A stretch of DNA of 64,000 nucleotides from Siphonodentalium dalli (GCA_032622095.1 CP136068.1:60100025-60164024), one strand, 5' to 3'; positions 31,591-43,656 are shown, counted from the first letter of the stretch. Made by a program: numbers and translations. Notes: generated by a model from the letters alone, not told the origin.

Positions 31591-33020
31591 GTGTGTCTGA
31601 CATTTGCAGAATGAAGTCCCCAGATGGTGAATTTAGTGTTGCTACCCCATACAACAGGCTAGCATCACCAAATACACCTCAATTACCTTATTCTGCTTAG
31701 GCCTCATCTTCTGGGACATGTTTTAAAATTTGAAAAAAAGTGACACCATTATATATAACATCTGCAGAGTTATGAAACTTTACTCTTTAATGAAATTATG
31801 GAAACATTCCACCCTCCCCCACCCACCCCCTCCCATATGGCCCAGGCCCAACCCTGCCATCAACCAAGATCCCTTCCAAGCCATATCACCTCTCAATTTA
31901 ATATGTCTTCTCACCACAGAGGCATATATATCTGTAAAGGTACAGGTCATTAATTATATAAACTGGCCAGATGACATGTATTATTCTAATCTAAACATAT
32001 CTGTAGCAATTTAATGACTGACATTCAATGATACTGTGAATGGCTTTGATTTCTTCAAGTCTGGAAATAGTGTGTCTGACATTTACATAGTGAGGTCCCC
32101 AGATGGTGAATTTAGTGTTGCTATTCCATACAGCATGCTAGCATCACCAAATACACCTGCCAGGGACCTAATTCTGCTTAGTCCTCATCTTCTTGGAAGT
32201 AACCTAAGTATCAAATTGACAGTTTGATTTAGTCACTTTTTCCACCTGTTCAGTTTCAATGTCCCCCTAATTTGCAGAAGATAAAATGCATAATTGAGGT
32301 GCTCAATGGGTGTGTATCACCAACTTCAACTGTAGGACTTCAATCTGTTCCTTGGTTTTATTGGCCATTGAGGCCTAATCAGATTGAGGATGAATTTGGT
32401 GATGCTAGCCTGCCTTACAGAATATTGTCATTAAATCCACATTTTTGGGACCTAATTCTGCAAATGTCAGACATACTAAATTCAGGTTTGGCCATTTCAT
32501 ATTATTGTTTTAATCACCACTTATCCAGATGAAATCATACGACTAATATTCAAAGAAAAATGGGGGGGGGTATATATTGGATTAAATTTGTCTTCTATCT
32601 GGCATTTGCAGAATGAGGTCCCCAGAGGGTGAATTTAGTTATGCTACCCTGCACAGCAGTCTAGCATCACCAAATACACTAGCCAGGGTCCTCATTCTGC
32701 TTAGGCCTCATCTTCTGGGAAGTATATAGGCACTTAAATTGACATTTTTACTTACTTTAGCCCTTCTGTTTAGTTTCTATATCCCCTAATTTGTGAATAT
32801 AAAATGCATAATTGAGGTGCCCAATGGGTGCACATCACCACCTTTAACTGGAGAACTTCAATCTAATGCTATGTCTCCCATAGCAGTTGAGGCCTACACA
32901 GAATGAGGTCCACAGAGGGTGAATTTGGTGATGCTAGCCCGCATTGCAGGATTGTGTCATTAAATTCACCCTTTGGGGACCTCATTCTGAAAATGTCAGA
33001 CACTATGTTCAGGCTTGTCT
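31591..33020 (+). mobile_element. Three family F copies in series
   Basis: Left ends lie at 31591 (CAAGCCTGGACATAGTGTGT) and about 32057 (CAAGTCTGGAAATAGTGTGT), and a third copy starts near 32600 and ends near 33015 (CTATGTTCAGGCTTG). The first is cut after GCCTCATCTTCTGGGACATG. The frames 31730-32014, 32036-32227, 32272-32532 and 32903-33280 lie across repeat boundaries and are not genes. Confidence 0.6.
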
Positions 33021-33039
33021 GTTCGAATATTATGTTCTT

Positions 33040-33585
33040 AACCACCATTATCCAGTTGAACTCATTATACCCTGATTTTGCAAAGAAAACTTGGGGGGTA
33101 TATTGGATTGAATTTGTCAGTCTCTATGTCAGACTGTTCTCCCATCCATCCATCTGTCATTATGTCTCTATCCGTCCATCAATTGTTTTCTTCTCCAGAT
33201 ACATATTAAAGACCAAATGGGTTTATATATTTAGGTGTGGATGTCCCCCAGGTGACTCACATTCAGATTTGTTCAAATGAGTTCATGAGGTCAAATATGT
33301 GAGAAGTCAGGGCCATAACTCTTTCCTTCCATAGTAATTCTTAAAACAATTTCTTCTCAAGAACCATCTGGACTATTTAGATTATGTTTGGTATGGATGG
33401 TCCTTCGGTGACTGGGGTTTAGATTTTTTCAGATTTGGGGTCATTTTAGGAAAATCAGTTCAGTTCAACTCTTAAAATCTAATGTCTGAAATTACCAAAT
33501 GAATGGATCTCATAGATGGGGATTCACGTTTGTTCAAATAGGGGCGGAGATAAGAGATTTAATTATCAACCAGCCACCCTACCTG
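33040..33585 (+). repeat. G-type head with D cores
   Basis: AAACTTGGGGGGTATATTGG and CTATCCGTCCATCAATTG precede D cores with ACATTCAGATTTGTTCAAAT. This matches the layout at 8973-9380. Confidence 0.5.
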
Positions 33586-34250
33586 TGCTCCGGCGGAGCT
33601 ATAGTCATCACTCCTCGTCCGTCCATCGTCTGTCCGTCCATCCGTCCGACAACAATTATTTGAACATCTTCTCCTCTGGAACCATAAGACCAAATGGGTT
33701 CATATTTGGTGTGGATGTTCCCTAGGTGATTCTCATTCAGATTTGTTCAAATGCGGTCACTGGGTCAAATAGTTGCGAAGCCAGGGCCATAACTCTTTCC
33801 CACCATAGTAATTCTTTTAAACATCTTCAGAACAATAAGACCGAATGGTTTCATATTTGGTGTGGATGTTCCCTAGGTGACTCACATTCAGATTTGTTCA
33901 AATGAGTTTACTTGAAATAGTTGCGAAGCCAGGGCCATAACTCTTTCCCTCCATAGTATTCTTAAAGTGACTTCTTCTCAAATACCATCAGGCTATATGG
34001 GTTCATATTTGGTATGAAGGATCCTTGGGTGACTGGGGTTTCAGATTTGTTCAAATCAGGTCACTGGGTCAAATGTGGGCGGGGCCAGGGACATAACTCC
34101 AATTTTTTTGTTTTAGATTTAACTCTTTAGATATCTACTTCTTTTAAAGTGATTATGAAAAGTTCTGACTGTTGTGGTCTCCAGAGTCCCAGTCTTATCA
34201 GTCTTTGCAGTCTGGTGAGCGACCCCACAGTCATTGACTGTCTTGTTTGG
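33586..34250 (+). repeat. Family D element, three cores and 3' tail
   Basis: CTCCGGCGGAGCTATAG and CGTCCATCCGTCCG open it. Three cores follow. The tail from 34133 has TCTGACTGTTGTGGTCTCC and ends CAGTCATTGACTGTCTTGTT at 34229-34248. This is the most compact copy with both the D head (slightly truncated) and the 3' hairpin. Confidence 0.75.
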
Positions 34251-34950
34251 TGTCTGGGCTGGTCTGGGATTCAAATTTATTCAGATGGTGTCACCAGGTT
34301 AAATAGGGTGGGACCAGGGACATAACTATATGTCTCTATAGTAATTCTTAAAATATCTTCTCAAGAGAGGTTGGACTATTTAGCTTACATATATTTAGAG
34401 GATCCTTTAGTGACTGAGATTCAGATTTGTTAACATGAGGTCAATTTGTCAAGAAATGGTGGGGCTATGGGGAGTTAACACTTTTGTGTCTAATAAAATC
34501 ATTGAAATACCAAATTCATTAAAACATCTACCTTGGAACCACCTGACTGATTAATCTGACATACATGTATTGTGTTTTGGGTCCATGGATAATTGGGCTT
34601 CAAACATGTCTAAATGGTTTTGGAAATAGGCGCTTGTGAGATTGGAAATTTCCAACAATTGAGAAAGTTTGAGGTGTCAGTTGTGAAATTCCAACCTACG
34701 ACTTGGGAGTCTGTAGCCCGGTCGGGAGGGGACTTGTTGAGCTGGAGGAGGAGGGGGTGATCAGTAGTGTATAGTTGGTAATTTCAAGGTGGATATTCAC
34801 CGATCTACATACAGGAAGCCTCTCTAGCCACATATCCTGTTTAGATCTACTTATTTTAAAGTGCTTATGAAAAGTTCTGACTGTTGTGGTCCCAGTCTTA
34901 TCAGTCTTTGCAGTCTGGTGAGCGACCCCACAGTCATTGACTGTCTTGTT
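34251..34950 (+). repeat. D core plus full-length D tail
   Basis: It matches 10630-11347 (GGGATTCAAATTTATTCAGA, TAACACTTTTGTGTCTAATA, AGCCCGGTCGGGAGGGGACT) and ends CAGTCATTGACTGTCTTGTT near 34950. The minus-strand frame 34696-35073 lies in it and is not a gene. Confidence 0.7.
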
Positions 34951-35089
34951 TATATTCAACTTCTTGCTCAATTCAGCAACAACAAAAATAATTAAAATGT
35001 TTTTTATTATTAGTAAAAAATAATTTAAATTAAAAAAAGAAACTGTTTCTTCAATGAAAGTACTGAAATTCATTTAATCATATTCTCGG

Positions 35090-35555
35090 GAAGATTAATC
35101 TGACATGGTATGAAGGGGCCTAGGTATTCAGGTATTAACTCTTCATTCCCCACCCACCCTGTAAACACATGCTATCAATATCAAACTTAAATATTGGCTG
35201 GCCAATATGAATTATCTGTTCTTTTATACAGGCACAATTTGGAGACATAGCTCATTTACACAATGTCATGTTACTTCCTAGATAATTAATTAGTCTGACA
35301 GCATCCACTGAATAGATACTGTACCTCTGAGTGATACCTGTTGTAAAACATTGTAATGTGTGAAACCATTTTATTGAGGGCTACTTATTGTCTTTTATAT
35401 GAACTGTGGTAATCTGTTTCAGTTAGGGAGTCATTGGCATGATTGGGGTCAATATCCTCATCATATTATGGCTGTGTATAGATATATATTATATAGAGAA
35501 CACTTTAAAATTTGTATTTTTCTCTGAAGATATGGATTTTAGTGTCCAAGCTGAA
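35090..35555. other. Intron, nothing recognised
   Basis: AT-rich unique sequence between the D tail and the last CerS exon. Confidence 0.4.
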
Positions 35556-35559
35556 AATA

Positions 35560-35619
35560 GCTAATCACTATCGCCAAGGTATGGGTTAAGCATCTGCCGA
35601 TCGTGATCGGCTTCTCGTA
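35560..35619 (+). mobile_element. Family C 3' end next to the last CerS exon
   Basis: CACTATCGCCAAGGTATGGG, CATCTGCCGATCGTGATCGG and TTCTCGT. The end is only about 30 bases before the acceptor of the terminal exon, in the region where branch point and pyrimidine tract are expected. Confidence 0.55.
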
Positions 35620-35650
35620 CCTATAAATGATGATGATTTTTTTTCCACAG

Positions 35651-35821
35651 GAAACAAATGATACTCGGAGCTCAGAAGAGGAAGAAATATCTGATGATTA
35701 TATGAACAATGTTGTAAAGAACGGTACTAAACATGTTAGAAATGGATCTAATGGTCCTGTGAAAAATGGCTCCACTGTTATAAAGAATGGGCCAACTAAG
35801 AACATGAATTCTCGCATCTAA
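35651..35821 (+). CDS. Ceramide synthase, terminal exon with acidic tail
   Basis: The acceptor TTTTTTTTCCACAG (AG 35649-35650) opens 56 codons and a TAA at 35819-35821. The exon continues in phase 0 from 26743. It begins ETNDTRSSEEEEISDDY: the D-x-R-S followed by an acidic run is the conserved cytosolic C-terminal region of animal CerS, whose serines are phosphorylated in some family members. The remaining tail is basic and has a repeating K/R-N-G motif (VKNG, VRNG, VKNG, IKNG), which looks like a lineage-specific extension. With the two upstream exons it fixes the gene's 3' end on the plus strand. Confidence 0.92.
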   Translation, partial: ETNDTRSSEEEEISDDYMNNVVKNGTKHVRNGSNGPVKNGSTVIKNGPTKNMNSRI

Positions 35822-36430
35822 TTGTTTTTATCTCCACTACTGGCTTGTGCTTAATCCTCTTCTGGTGATGCTGACCTCAGAAGTAATGCCATCAGGGTTA
35901 AAATGAGCTCAATCTGTTTTTGCACTAACAGAATTAGGGAATTCTGGCAGTAGCTTGGCAAAGCTCACAAACAGATGAAGGATTCATCACAAGCTTATAC
36001 CTATCCAAGCTGTTGTTCTCTGCAACATGACCTGTTGATAGAGTTCATCATAGGAAGACATTAACTTAGTCTATTCTTAGTTGAGACAAGAGACAAACTA
36101 TACACCATAACATTATGGGACAGGCTTGCAGCAACGATGTTGATCATACACTCCAAGCCATCATTGTCAAATCATGTTCCCGTCAATCGACCACAATGAT
36201 TTTGTTCGTCATAAATGACGTCATGAAGATGCAGTCCAGCAAGACTTAGAGATAGCAGAACAGTTGTCTTGGTTTTACATTCTGTGTTGGAGATTTGTTG
36301 TGATTGTTTCAGAAAGTGTTGCAATGGAATATTATAGACATGCAAGTTATGTTTTTATTCTATAGATATATGAGTATCACACATAATCTGAATTTGAGGC
36401 GTTTATAAATTATAGCTTATGTTTTTCATT
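35822..36430 (+). other. Probable CerS 3' untranslated region and flank
   Basis: No good AATAAA was found before the next repeat starts at about 36448; TTTTTATTCTATAG and ATTATAG-like words are the only candidates. ATGACGTCATGAAG at about 36216-36229 contains a perfect CRE core TGACGTCA, of unknown meaning here. Confidence 0.5.
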
Positions 36431-36447
36431 TTCAAAATCAGAACTAT

Positions 36448-36840
36448 TTTTAGCTCAACTCGACTGCCATCAGTTTGCATCTGTCGAGCGTGCAAACATC
36501 AACAATTTCCTTCAGCACACCCTACAGGCCACATCCCTCATCTGATCTTCACAAAACTTCATATGGATCTTAGGGGTGACCTCTTATGGGAGCCATCAAT
36601 TTGTTCCCAAATTCCTTTAAAAAAATTGGCCGCCTCTAGGTTTATTTAGAATTATGGCCCTTAATTAGTTCATTTTCGTCAATGTTTAGCGTGTTATATT
36701 CGGTATATGAGACTTGCTCAACAATGTCTTAATCAAGTTCAAAACTGGCCAGGTCCATGTAATTTAGGTGGAGTTACGGCCCTTAATTAGTTTATTTATC
36801 TGTATGAGAGACTTCCTCAACAATTTTGTGTATGAGAGCC
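36448..36840 (+). repeat. Family E variant head and unrelated core
   Basis: TTTTTAGCTCAACTCGACTG and CACACCCTACAGGCCACATC give one E-type core. It passes into ATTATGGCCCTTAATTAGTT, which is repeated about 130 bases later. Confidence 0.5.
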
Positions 36841-37560
36841 AGTTGCAATTAATGCATTTACAATCCAATCCCATGTTTCGTGTAGCTACCGCAAGTCCAC
36901 ATATAACTCGACCCCGCATTTGTGATGTGAAATCTTGTTTTATTTTTATCTTAAATTCCAGTGAAGTATGTCTGCAGAAACTTATTTTGATCTTTTCAGT
37001 TGCAAGGAAAAGGGGGTTTTCTGCACATTATATTTCAAAATTCACAAACGACGGACTGGACCATGGTTGTATCCTAGGTAATACAAACCCGACCGGAAAC
37101 TCTTTCTATTGTTATTTTCTGGCTTATCCAAGCAAAAGAATTACCGATTAGACCAGTATGTTATACAAATGGTATAAAAACACTGATCGGACATTCGGTT
37201 TCCAGCTGGGTCTGTTTGGTCGGTTACAGACTCAAAATTCCATTCGGTGTTCAGATTGGAGAGGTTTCGGATTACAAAGGAAATTCTTAATGAGAATACA
37301 CTTGGATAAATTTGGGAATGGATAATTCGTCGTTGTGGAGAGAGATTTGGTTTATAGAGGTTCTACTGTACAATTAATCATGACAGACAGCCCTGCGATA
37401 TATGCCACATGATTTGATAATCTTATCTTTGGCTTTAGTGGCCTATGCTAGCTGTTCCCCGACATTCAGTCAGAGGACTATAGTAATGACCCTTGTCTGT
37501 GTGCGTGTGTCCCTCCGGAACATTGTTCGAACCTGTATTCTGTCAGTTTGTGGTCAATTA
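36841..37560. other. Unassigned sequence
   Basis: A 127-codon frame (36768-37151) begins inside the repeat and shows no domain; CG content is slightly higher than around it. I do not call a gene. Confidence 0.35.
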
Positions 37561-38276
37561 TTTTTATACCCCCACTTTCGAAGAAAATGGGGGGTATACT
37601 GGATTGACTGCGTCTGTCCGTCACACTTTCTCCCTCCGTGTGTCCGTCCGTCTGTCCGACCTCATAACTCGAACTATGAACCGATTTCAATAATTTTTTG
37701 TATGCAATCTCCTTAGGACCGCCTCTCCACATGATGTTAATTGCGGTGCGGTCTGACTTTCTTCTTTTAAGTTACGCCTTACTTTTCGACTTATTTTGAC
37801 TTAGAAAATTCTGTCTGACTTAATAACTTTAACAAATATGAACCGATTTCAATAATTTTTGGTATACATGCTTCTCACAACACCCTCTCTACATGATGCG
37901 GCTCAGGGTTGGCTCGGACTGTTTTTCCTAACATTACACTTCATTTTCGACTTATTTTGACTTTTTTTTGTGGATGCTATCAAGTTAGGATATTTTCCGG
38001 AAGTTTCTTCGAATATGGGTTCGGAACAATGATTTTTACCACATTTAAGTTGCGTTTCATTTTCTACCCTTTTTTGGGTTTCTGCAATCATTCAAACAAA
38101 TATGAACCAATTTGAATATTTTTGTCTGTACAAGCTTCTTGCGACACCATATCGATATTATTAATCCAAATTTTTCTTTAAAGTTAAAAATCTTTTTTGT
38201 TTTGGTTTACGGATAATGCGGGTTGAATTTGCCACGGTGGGGGTATGCTAGCACGCGAGTGCACACCTCTTGTTAT
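37561..38276 (+). repeat. Family G element, complete
   Basis: The head TATACCCCCACTTTCGAAGA pairs with AATGGGGGGTATA. CCGTCCGTCTGTCCG follows, then cores with ATGAACCGATTTCAATAATT at 37676 and 37838 (about 162 bp apart) and a third diverged one near 38100. The tail has CACGGTGGGGGTATGCTAGC and the small hairpin GCAC/GTGC (38251-38262), ending ACACCTCTTGTT. Confidence 0.75.
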
Positions 38277-38570
38277 ACTTGGCACATATATCAACCAGCA
38301 TGGGAACCTGTGCGCCTGCGATTTTGAGTTCAGTCGGACTAATTTTGGTGGAGTCATTGCCTTTTTTCGCCATAGAATCATACATCCTGGTCATCTTTTG
38401 TCTCTGAAATTTGATAAAAAAAACATGGCTGCCAGCAGCCATCTTGGATTTCAAATTTTAATCCATCGGCACACCCTGCAGCCCGCATATATCTAAGAAA
38501 TGTTTTGTAAATTTACAGGCATGGTTAGGATCACCTCTAGATTAGAGCTATCAAATTTGAATGATTTTTA
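38277..38570 (+). repeat. M-type unit and one E core
   Basis: CATGGGAACCTGTGCGCCTG and GGAGTCATTGCCTTTTTTCG recur as a variant at 40940-41030. An E core with GCAGCCATCTTGGATTTCAA follows. Confidence 0.45.
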
Positions 38571-38960
38571 GTTCACCTGAGACGAAGTCTCCGGTGGAGC
38601 TATAGTCATCACTCCTCGTCCGTCGTCCGGACGTCCATCCGTCATCAATTCTTTGAACATCTTCTCCTCTGGAACTGTAAGACCGACTTGGTTCATATTT
38701 GGTGTGGATGTTCCCTAGGTGACTCTCATTCAGATTTGTTCAAATGAGGTCACTGGGTCAAATAGTTGCGAAGCCAGGGCCATAACTCTGTAATTCTTAC
38801 AACAACTTCTTCTCAAATTTCATTGGGCCGAATGGGTTCATATTTGGTACAAAGGGTCTTTGGGGGACTGTTATTTAGATTTGTTCAAATGAGGTCACTG
38901 GGTCGAATGTGGGCGGAGCCAGTGACATAACTCCAAAAAATATTTAAATTTAAAATCAGA
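38565..38960 (+). repeat. Family D element, head and two cores
   Basis: TTTTTAGTTCACCTGAGACG, CTCCGGTGGAGCTATAG and CGTCCGTCGTCCGGACGTCC. Two cores, each ending GAGGTCACTGGGTC. Confidence 0.75.
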
Positions 38961-39346
38961 TTTTTTGAATTTTCACCTTACTCAATTTAACAAACAAAAA
39001 ATTATTTTTTAAGCATGTTATAAAATTTGAAAAAAGTGACACCATTATAACATCTGCAGAGTTACAAAGTTTAATCTTTAATCTTCTGAAATTACAGAAA
39101 TATTCCATTACCCATTCCCCTCCCACATGGCCCAGACCCACCCCCACCCTGCAGTGGCCTACACCCAACCAAACATCCCTTCCAACAGATATCATTTCCA
39201 GCTTCCAACATTAATACCTGTTCTATTAAAGTTGCAAATATCTCTTTGTGGATAGACAGAGAGAAACACAGGTCATTAATCTAGATTAGAATAAAATGTC
39301 ACTGACAGCTTGTATAAACATACTGCTAGCAATTTAAACAAACTGC

Positions 39347-39869
39347 CTGAATTTAGTGTGTCTGACATTTGCAGATCAGAGAATCATTAATAAGAGGCAC
39401 AATCTATCATGTATTGTTCAACAGGGCAAATAGGATGTCTGTCATTTGCAGAATGAGGTCCCCAGAGGGTGAATTTAGTGATACTATCCCACACAGCGGG
39501 CTAGCATCACCAAATTCACCCTCTGGAGACCTCATTCTGCTTTGGCCTCATCTTATTGGAAGTATCTATAGTATCAAATTAACATTGTTGTTAGTTACAT
39601 TTCCCTTCTAGGAATTTTCTATATCCCCTAATTTGCAGAAGATAAAATTCATAATTGAGGTGTCCAATGGGTGAACATCAACTTCAACTGGGGAACTTCA
39701 ATCTTATCCTAGGTCTGCCATAGCAGTTGAGGGCTTAGCAGAATGAGGTCCCCAGAGGGTGAATTTAGTGATACTAGCCAACTGTGCATAGCATCACTAA
39801 AGTCACCCTCTGGGGGACCTCATTCCGCAAATGACAGACACACTATCACACTATTTCAAGGCTTGATTG
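39347..39869 (+). mobile_element. Family F element, long form
   Basis: A left end fragment (TGAATTTAGTGTGTCTGAC) at 39351 is followed by a clear copy from about 39436 to 39869. Opposed arms with GAATGAGGTCCCCAGAGGGT occur twice, each followed by its inverted partner, around a ~200-bp centre. The right end is CACTATTTCAAGGCTTG. Confidence 0.65.
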
Positions 39870-39939
39870 TATATACATTGTGTTGCTTGAGGCCATGCAC
39901 ATACAATGTAGGAATAGACACACTATTTGCAGGCTTGCT

Positions 39940-40445
39940 CCTTTGGTGATTGTGGTTCAGATTTATTCAATCAGGGTCACCAGGTCAAGTAGGTGCAAGG
40001 CCAGCTACATTACTCTTTCTCTACATAGTAATTCATGATGTGTCTTCTATGCAAGAATCAAATGGCCTATTTTGCTTATATTTGGTATGAAATTACCTTG
40101 GGTGACAGATTTGTGAAAATGCGATCACAAAGTCAAATAAGGGCAGAGCCAGAGACTTAACTATTTCACTACATAGTAATTCTTAAAATATGTTTGCAAG
40201 AACTAGTTGGCTTATTTAGCATGGAATGTTCTTCCTTGACTGCAATTCAGATTTTTTTTTAATGGGGTCACTTGGTCAAATAGGGGCCAAACGAAGGACA
40301 GTTTCCCTCTTAATATGCTTCCTTCACAAGGACCATCAGGTCTATTTTACTGATATTTATCATATGTATGAAGGGTTCTTTGGTGTCTGGGATTCAAATT
40401 TATTCAGATGGGGTCACCAGGTTAAATAGGGTGGGACCAGGATCT
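39940..40445 (+). repeat. D-type cores, matched at 29960-30535
   Basis: Near-identical order of words to 30080-30535, including GGCCAAACGAAGGACAGTTT. Confidence 0.6.
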
Positions 40446-41227
40446 TGGATTTTACTCTTTGCATGACTTTTTCCTTAGGCAAAACCTACAGGCCACATCC
40501 CTCATCCGATCGTCACCAAACTTTATAAGGATCTTCAGGGTGACCTATAGATGGGAGCCAACAATATTTTCCAAACATGGTCGCCAGTGGCCATCTTGGA
40601 TTTTACTCTTTAAATCCTTTGTGCCACATCCCTCATCCCTTATCCAAACTTCATATGGTTCTTTGGTGTTTCCTCTAGATGGATGCTGTCCAATTCTTAT
40701 GAAATTTGTTAAAAAACATGGGCGCCTGGAGCCATCAAGGATTTCACATTTGAATCCATCGGCACACACTGCAGCCCACATTTAGTGGAGAAATGTTGGA
40801 AATGAAATTAATTTCATTTACACAATACAATCCATTTATTGACACTTTCTGACTTTCCTTCTTTATCATTCTATTGACTGCTTAGCATAAAATTATTAAC
40901 ACCTCCGCCAAGTTGAGCTATTGGACACTTTCATTTAAAAATTTGGCATCGGAACGTGTGCACCTGTAATGTTGAGCTCAGTTGGAGTCATTTTGGCAGA
41001 GTTATTGCTATTTTTCGACAAAGAAATGTTTTATGTTTTTTATTTTAAGAGTTATTGACCCTTTCTCGACACATTGAAGATGTGCAATATATTTAGTGAA
41101 TATGCACTTTGTATCATATTGGTGTATCAATTCCTCCTACAGTTTGTAGTATAGGGATCTGAAACCCATATATCCTTCAAACCTGCCACCTTCGTCGGGG
41201 GGACATTTTGGTCAGCGACCTTTTATT
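40446..41227 (+). repeat. E cores, M unit and N 3' end
   Basis: E cores (GCATGACTTTTTCCTTAGGC, GGCCATCTTGGATTTTACTC) end in GTTGAGCTATTGGACACTTT near 40936. An M unit follows (GGAACGTGTGCACCTGTAAT), then an N core ending GGTCAGCGACCTTTTATT at 41210-41227. Confidence 0.5.
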
Positions 41228-42780
41228 AACAATTTATTTAACTTTTTCTATATTTGTTATTATTTTATGTAAATACTCAATTTTTTTTATGTTTTCAGAA
41301 TTGTTTGTAACCTCAGGGCTATCCAACAAAATAGACATTCAGTTGTCTTTGTTAAACCCGTTAGATGAATGGAGTGGAGATTGTTCTTGATCACTGCTAA
41401 ATCAAGTGCAGATAAAAATTATGAATTTGAGAGAAATCTGCTTAGTATTATTATTATTATTATTAATAATTAGGGTTAGGGTTAATAATACAATAGTTTG
41501 TTGGTTTGTTAAAAACTGTTGGTTTGTTAAAAACTGTTGAAAATATATGGTTAAGATTGTCAAGATTGGCCAATACAAGCTTAAAGTTATAACGGACCAG
41601 AAAATCAAAGGTCAATAGTTAAAATTGTCTAAGAGAAAACTTTGTTGATTGCAAAACAGTTTGGTATTTTTAGGAGTTTGGTGTCAACTTGATCTCAATA
41701 ATTCGAAACAACTATTTAAACAGACTAATGTGATAAATTCAACTAACACAGCAAATGATAAGCTGGATTACTTTAACAGTTTTAACTTTCAGAGTCGGTC
41801 TCAGTCAGGGTTGACCTGATTGGCCCAAAAACAGTGTAATTACTATAATAGTGTCAAAACATATAGACTGTGTCAAAACCTATAGCAGGTATATTTTATC
41901 TATACGGTCAGGTATCGTTAAATGCAGATCTATTGTAAACCATAACCATGCCTTTCAAAATAATACTTTTTGAAATTTTGAGGCCAATATGGTCATTCTG
42001 AGCTCTAAAATCATTCGTAAGTGTTCTTGGGCATTAACCAATGATAGCAATTTTATTCCATAAAAGATTTTGTCTTCCTAATGTAGTCTTTTGCATTTGG
42101 TAATTGTGTGTTTGTTTAAATGATGTTGCATGTGAATGTGGCAAACAGCCTTTGATAGACTAACTACAATCACGCTGGTAGTTTATGGAAAGTGTACAGG
42201 TCTACTAAGTACTAGCCATTACAGAAATACAAGTTTTAATCCTGCTGTTATAAAGTTTAAAATAAAAAACTAAAGAATATATTTGACTTTTCATATTTAC
42301 CGTTACAAAACCATTTACTGGCTTTTCTTTGGCATTACATGTACCTGCAATGTATGTCTTGATGTCTTGCAGATCAGTAACATAAGGAACATTGTATGTT
42401 CACTCACTCAACTTTTCCTAGCTGGTGTTGTGTTGTTATATACATGCCTTAACCTCTTGCAGATAAGTTTTAGGTTCGTCTCACTAGATCATTATTATAC
42501 TATTTTAGCAGAATAACAGGATTTATGAAATATGCATTGGTAGTAGGAGAATCATTAACAGCAGTTTTCCACAATTTATATCACAAAGTGGAGACCTTTC
42601 CATTGTGATCCTCATAGACTGTTTACCACTATGTCAGTTAGTGTGAACCCACAGAATGAGCTCCCCTCCCCCTAAACCCCCCCCCCCCCCACGTATGTGT
42701 TGTCGTAGGATATTATTTTTCCGTTGACCGTTTATTTTAATATATGTTGTTGGTGTAGAAGAAGTCAGAATTTGATATTC
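41228..42780. other. Unassigned, repeat-poor AT-rich stretch
   Basis: It contains (ATT)n at 41449-41465, directly followed by TTAGGGTTAGGGTTAA, and a C run with flanking purines at 42670-42692. No open frame or domain is convincing. Confidence 0.45.
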
Positions 42781-42786
42781 ATTATA

Positions 42787-42999
42787 CAGTAATGCCCTAA
42801 GTAATTGACCTCTTAACCAAAGCAGAATTATGGGTAAATTTTCAGGATTTAGTCGGAAATATGGCTTGTTGCCAGTCATTGGAAAGCTCTCGCCGAGTGC
42901 TTTCCGATGAATGGCAACAAGCCATATTTCCGACTAAATCCTGAAAAGTTACCCATAATTCTGCTTTGGTTAAGAGGTGGATTACTTAGGGCATTACTG
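42787..42999. mobile_element. TA-flanked foldback MITE (Tc1/mariner-like)
   Basis: TA on both sides (42785-42786, 43000-43001) bounds CAGTAATGCCCTAAGTAATT and its inverted counterpart. Arms of about 100 bases each are almost perfectly complementary, with a short centre near 42885-42905. CAGT ends with a TA duplication fit Tc1/mariner-type MITEs. Confidence 0.85.
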
Positions 43000-43001
43000 T
43001 A

Positions 43002-43656
43002 TATTGTGTTGCATCCTGAGAAAGAACAGCATGGATATATGGAGGAAGAGTACCTCAGGGTTTGTAACCCTATATAGCCTTAGGATATAATGAGTTATAC
43101 TATTTAGCTGAATGGTTGAATCAATAGTTTCTCTCTACCTGTCATCTGTTTACGTTATCAGAACATCCCTAAATCTCAAGAATGGACCACATGTGCTTTC
43201 CAATGTGTAATGTAGAACTTTATAGGAAAATGCATGAAACTCGCTCAAGCACTGAACGAAAGTGTTGTTTTGGTTACAGAAGTGTTCCATTAACTTTCTG
43301 TAAATTTTAAGAGGTTGATGAAATTATATACTAATAAATCAGTATCTTCACATTATTCTGCACGGTAATAGTCAACAAAACAACCCTCCATGCGCAAAAA
43401 TATAAGAATTTTGAAAACAAAACAAAAGATAAATGAAATTAGAACTCTACAGCAGTCAGCTAGCTCTATATATCCATGTACATGTATACCTCTATAGACA
43501 TCAGTAGTTAATAAATTGAATCTTGTAAATACCATTACTACATAATAGTAAGATCTATATTGGCTGATCGACTGTTAATATGGTGGTGATTATTGAATCA
43601 ACGCAGCATTAATGTTATCCCATTTTGTTTTCTTATATAAATGCCTGTCCTCCATT
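43002..43656. other. Unassigned sequence, no gene recognised
   Basis: AT-rich, no family match and no convincing open frame. Confidence 0.4.

Noticed and set aside
32036-33280. Several open frames of 63-125 codons
   Set aside because: They cross F, G and D repeat boundaries and are broken in other copies of the same repeats.
34696-35073. 125-codon minus-strand frame
   Set aside because: It covers the D tail; the related tail at 11006-11467 breaks the frame.
41466-41485. TTAGGGTTAGGGTTAA as an interstitial telomere
   Set aside because: Only about two units, beside an (ATT)n run; chance in AT-rich DNA is likely.
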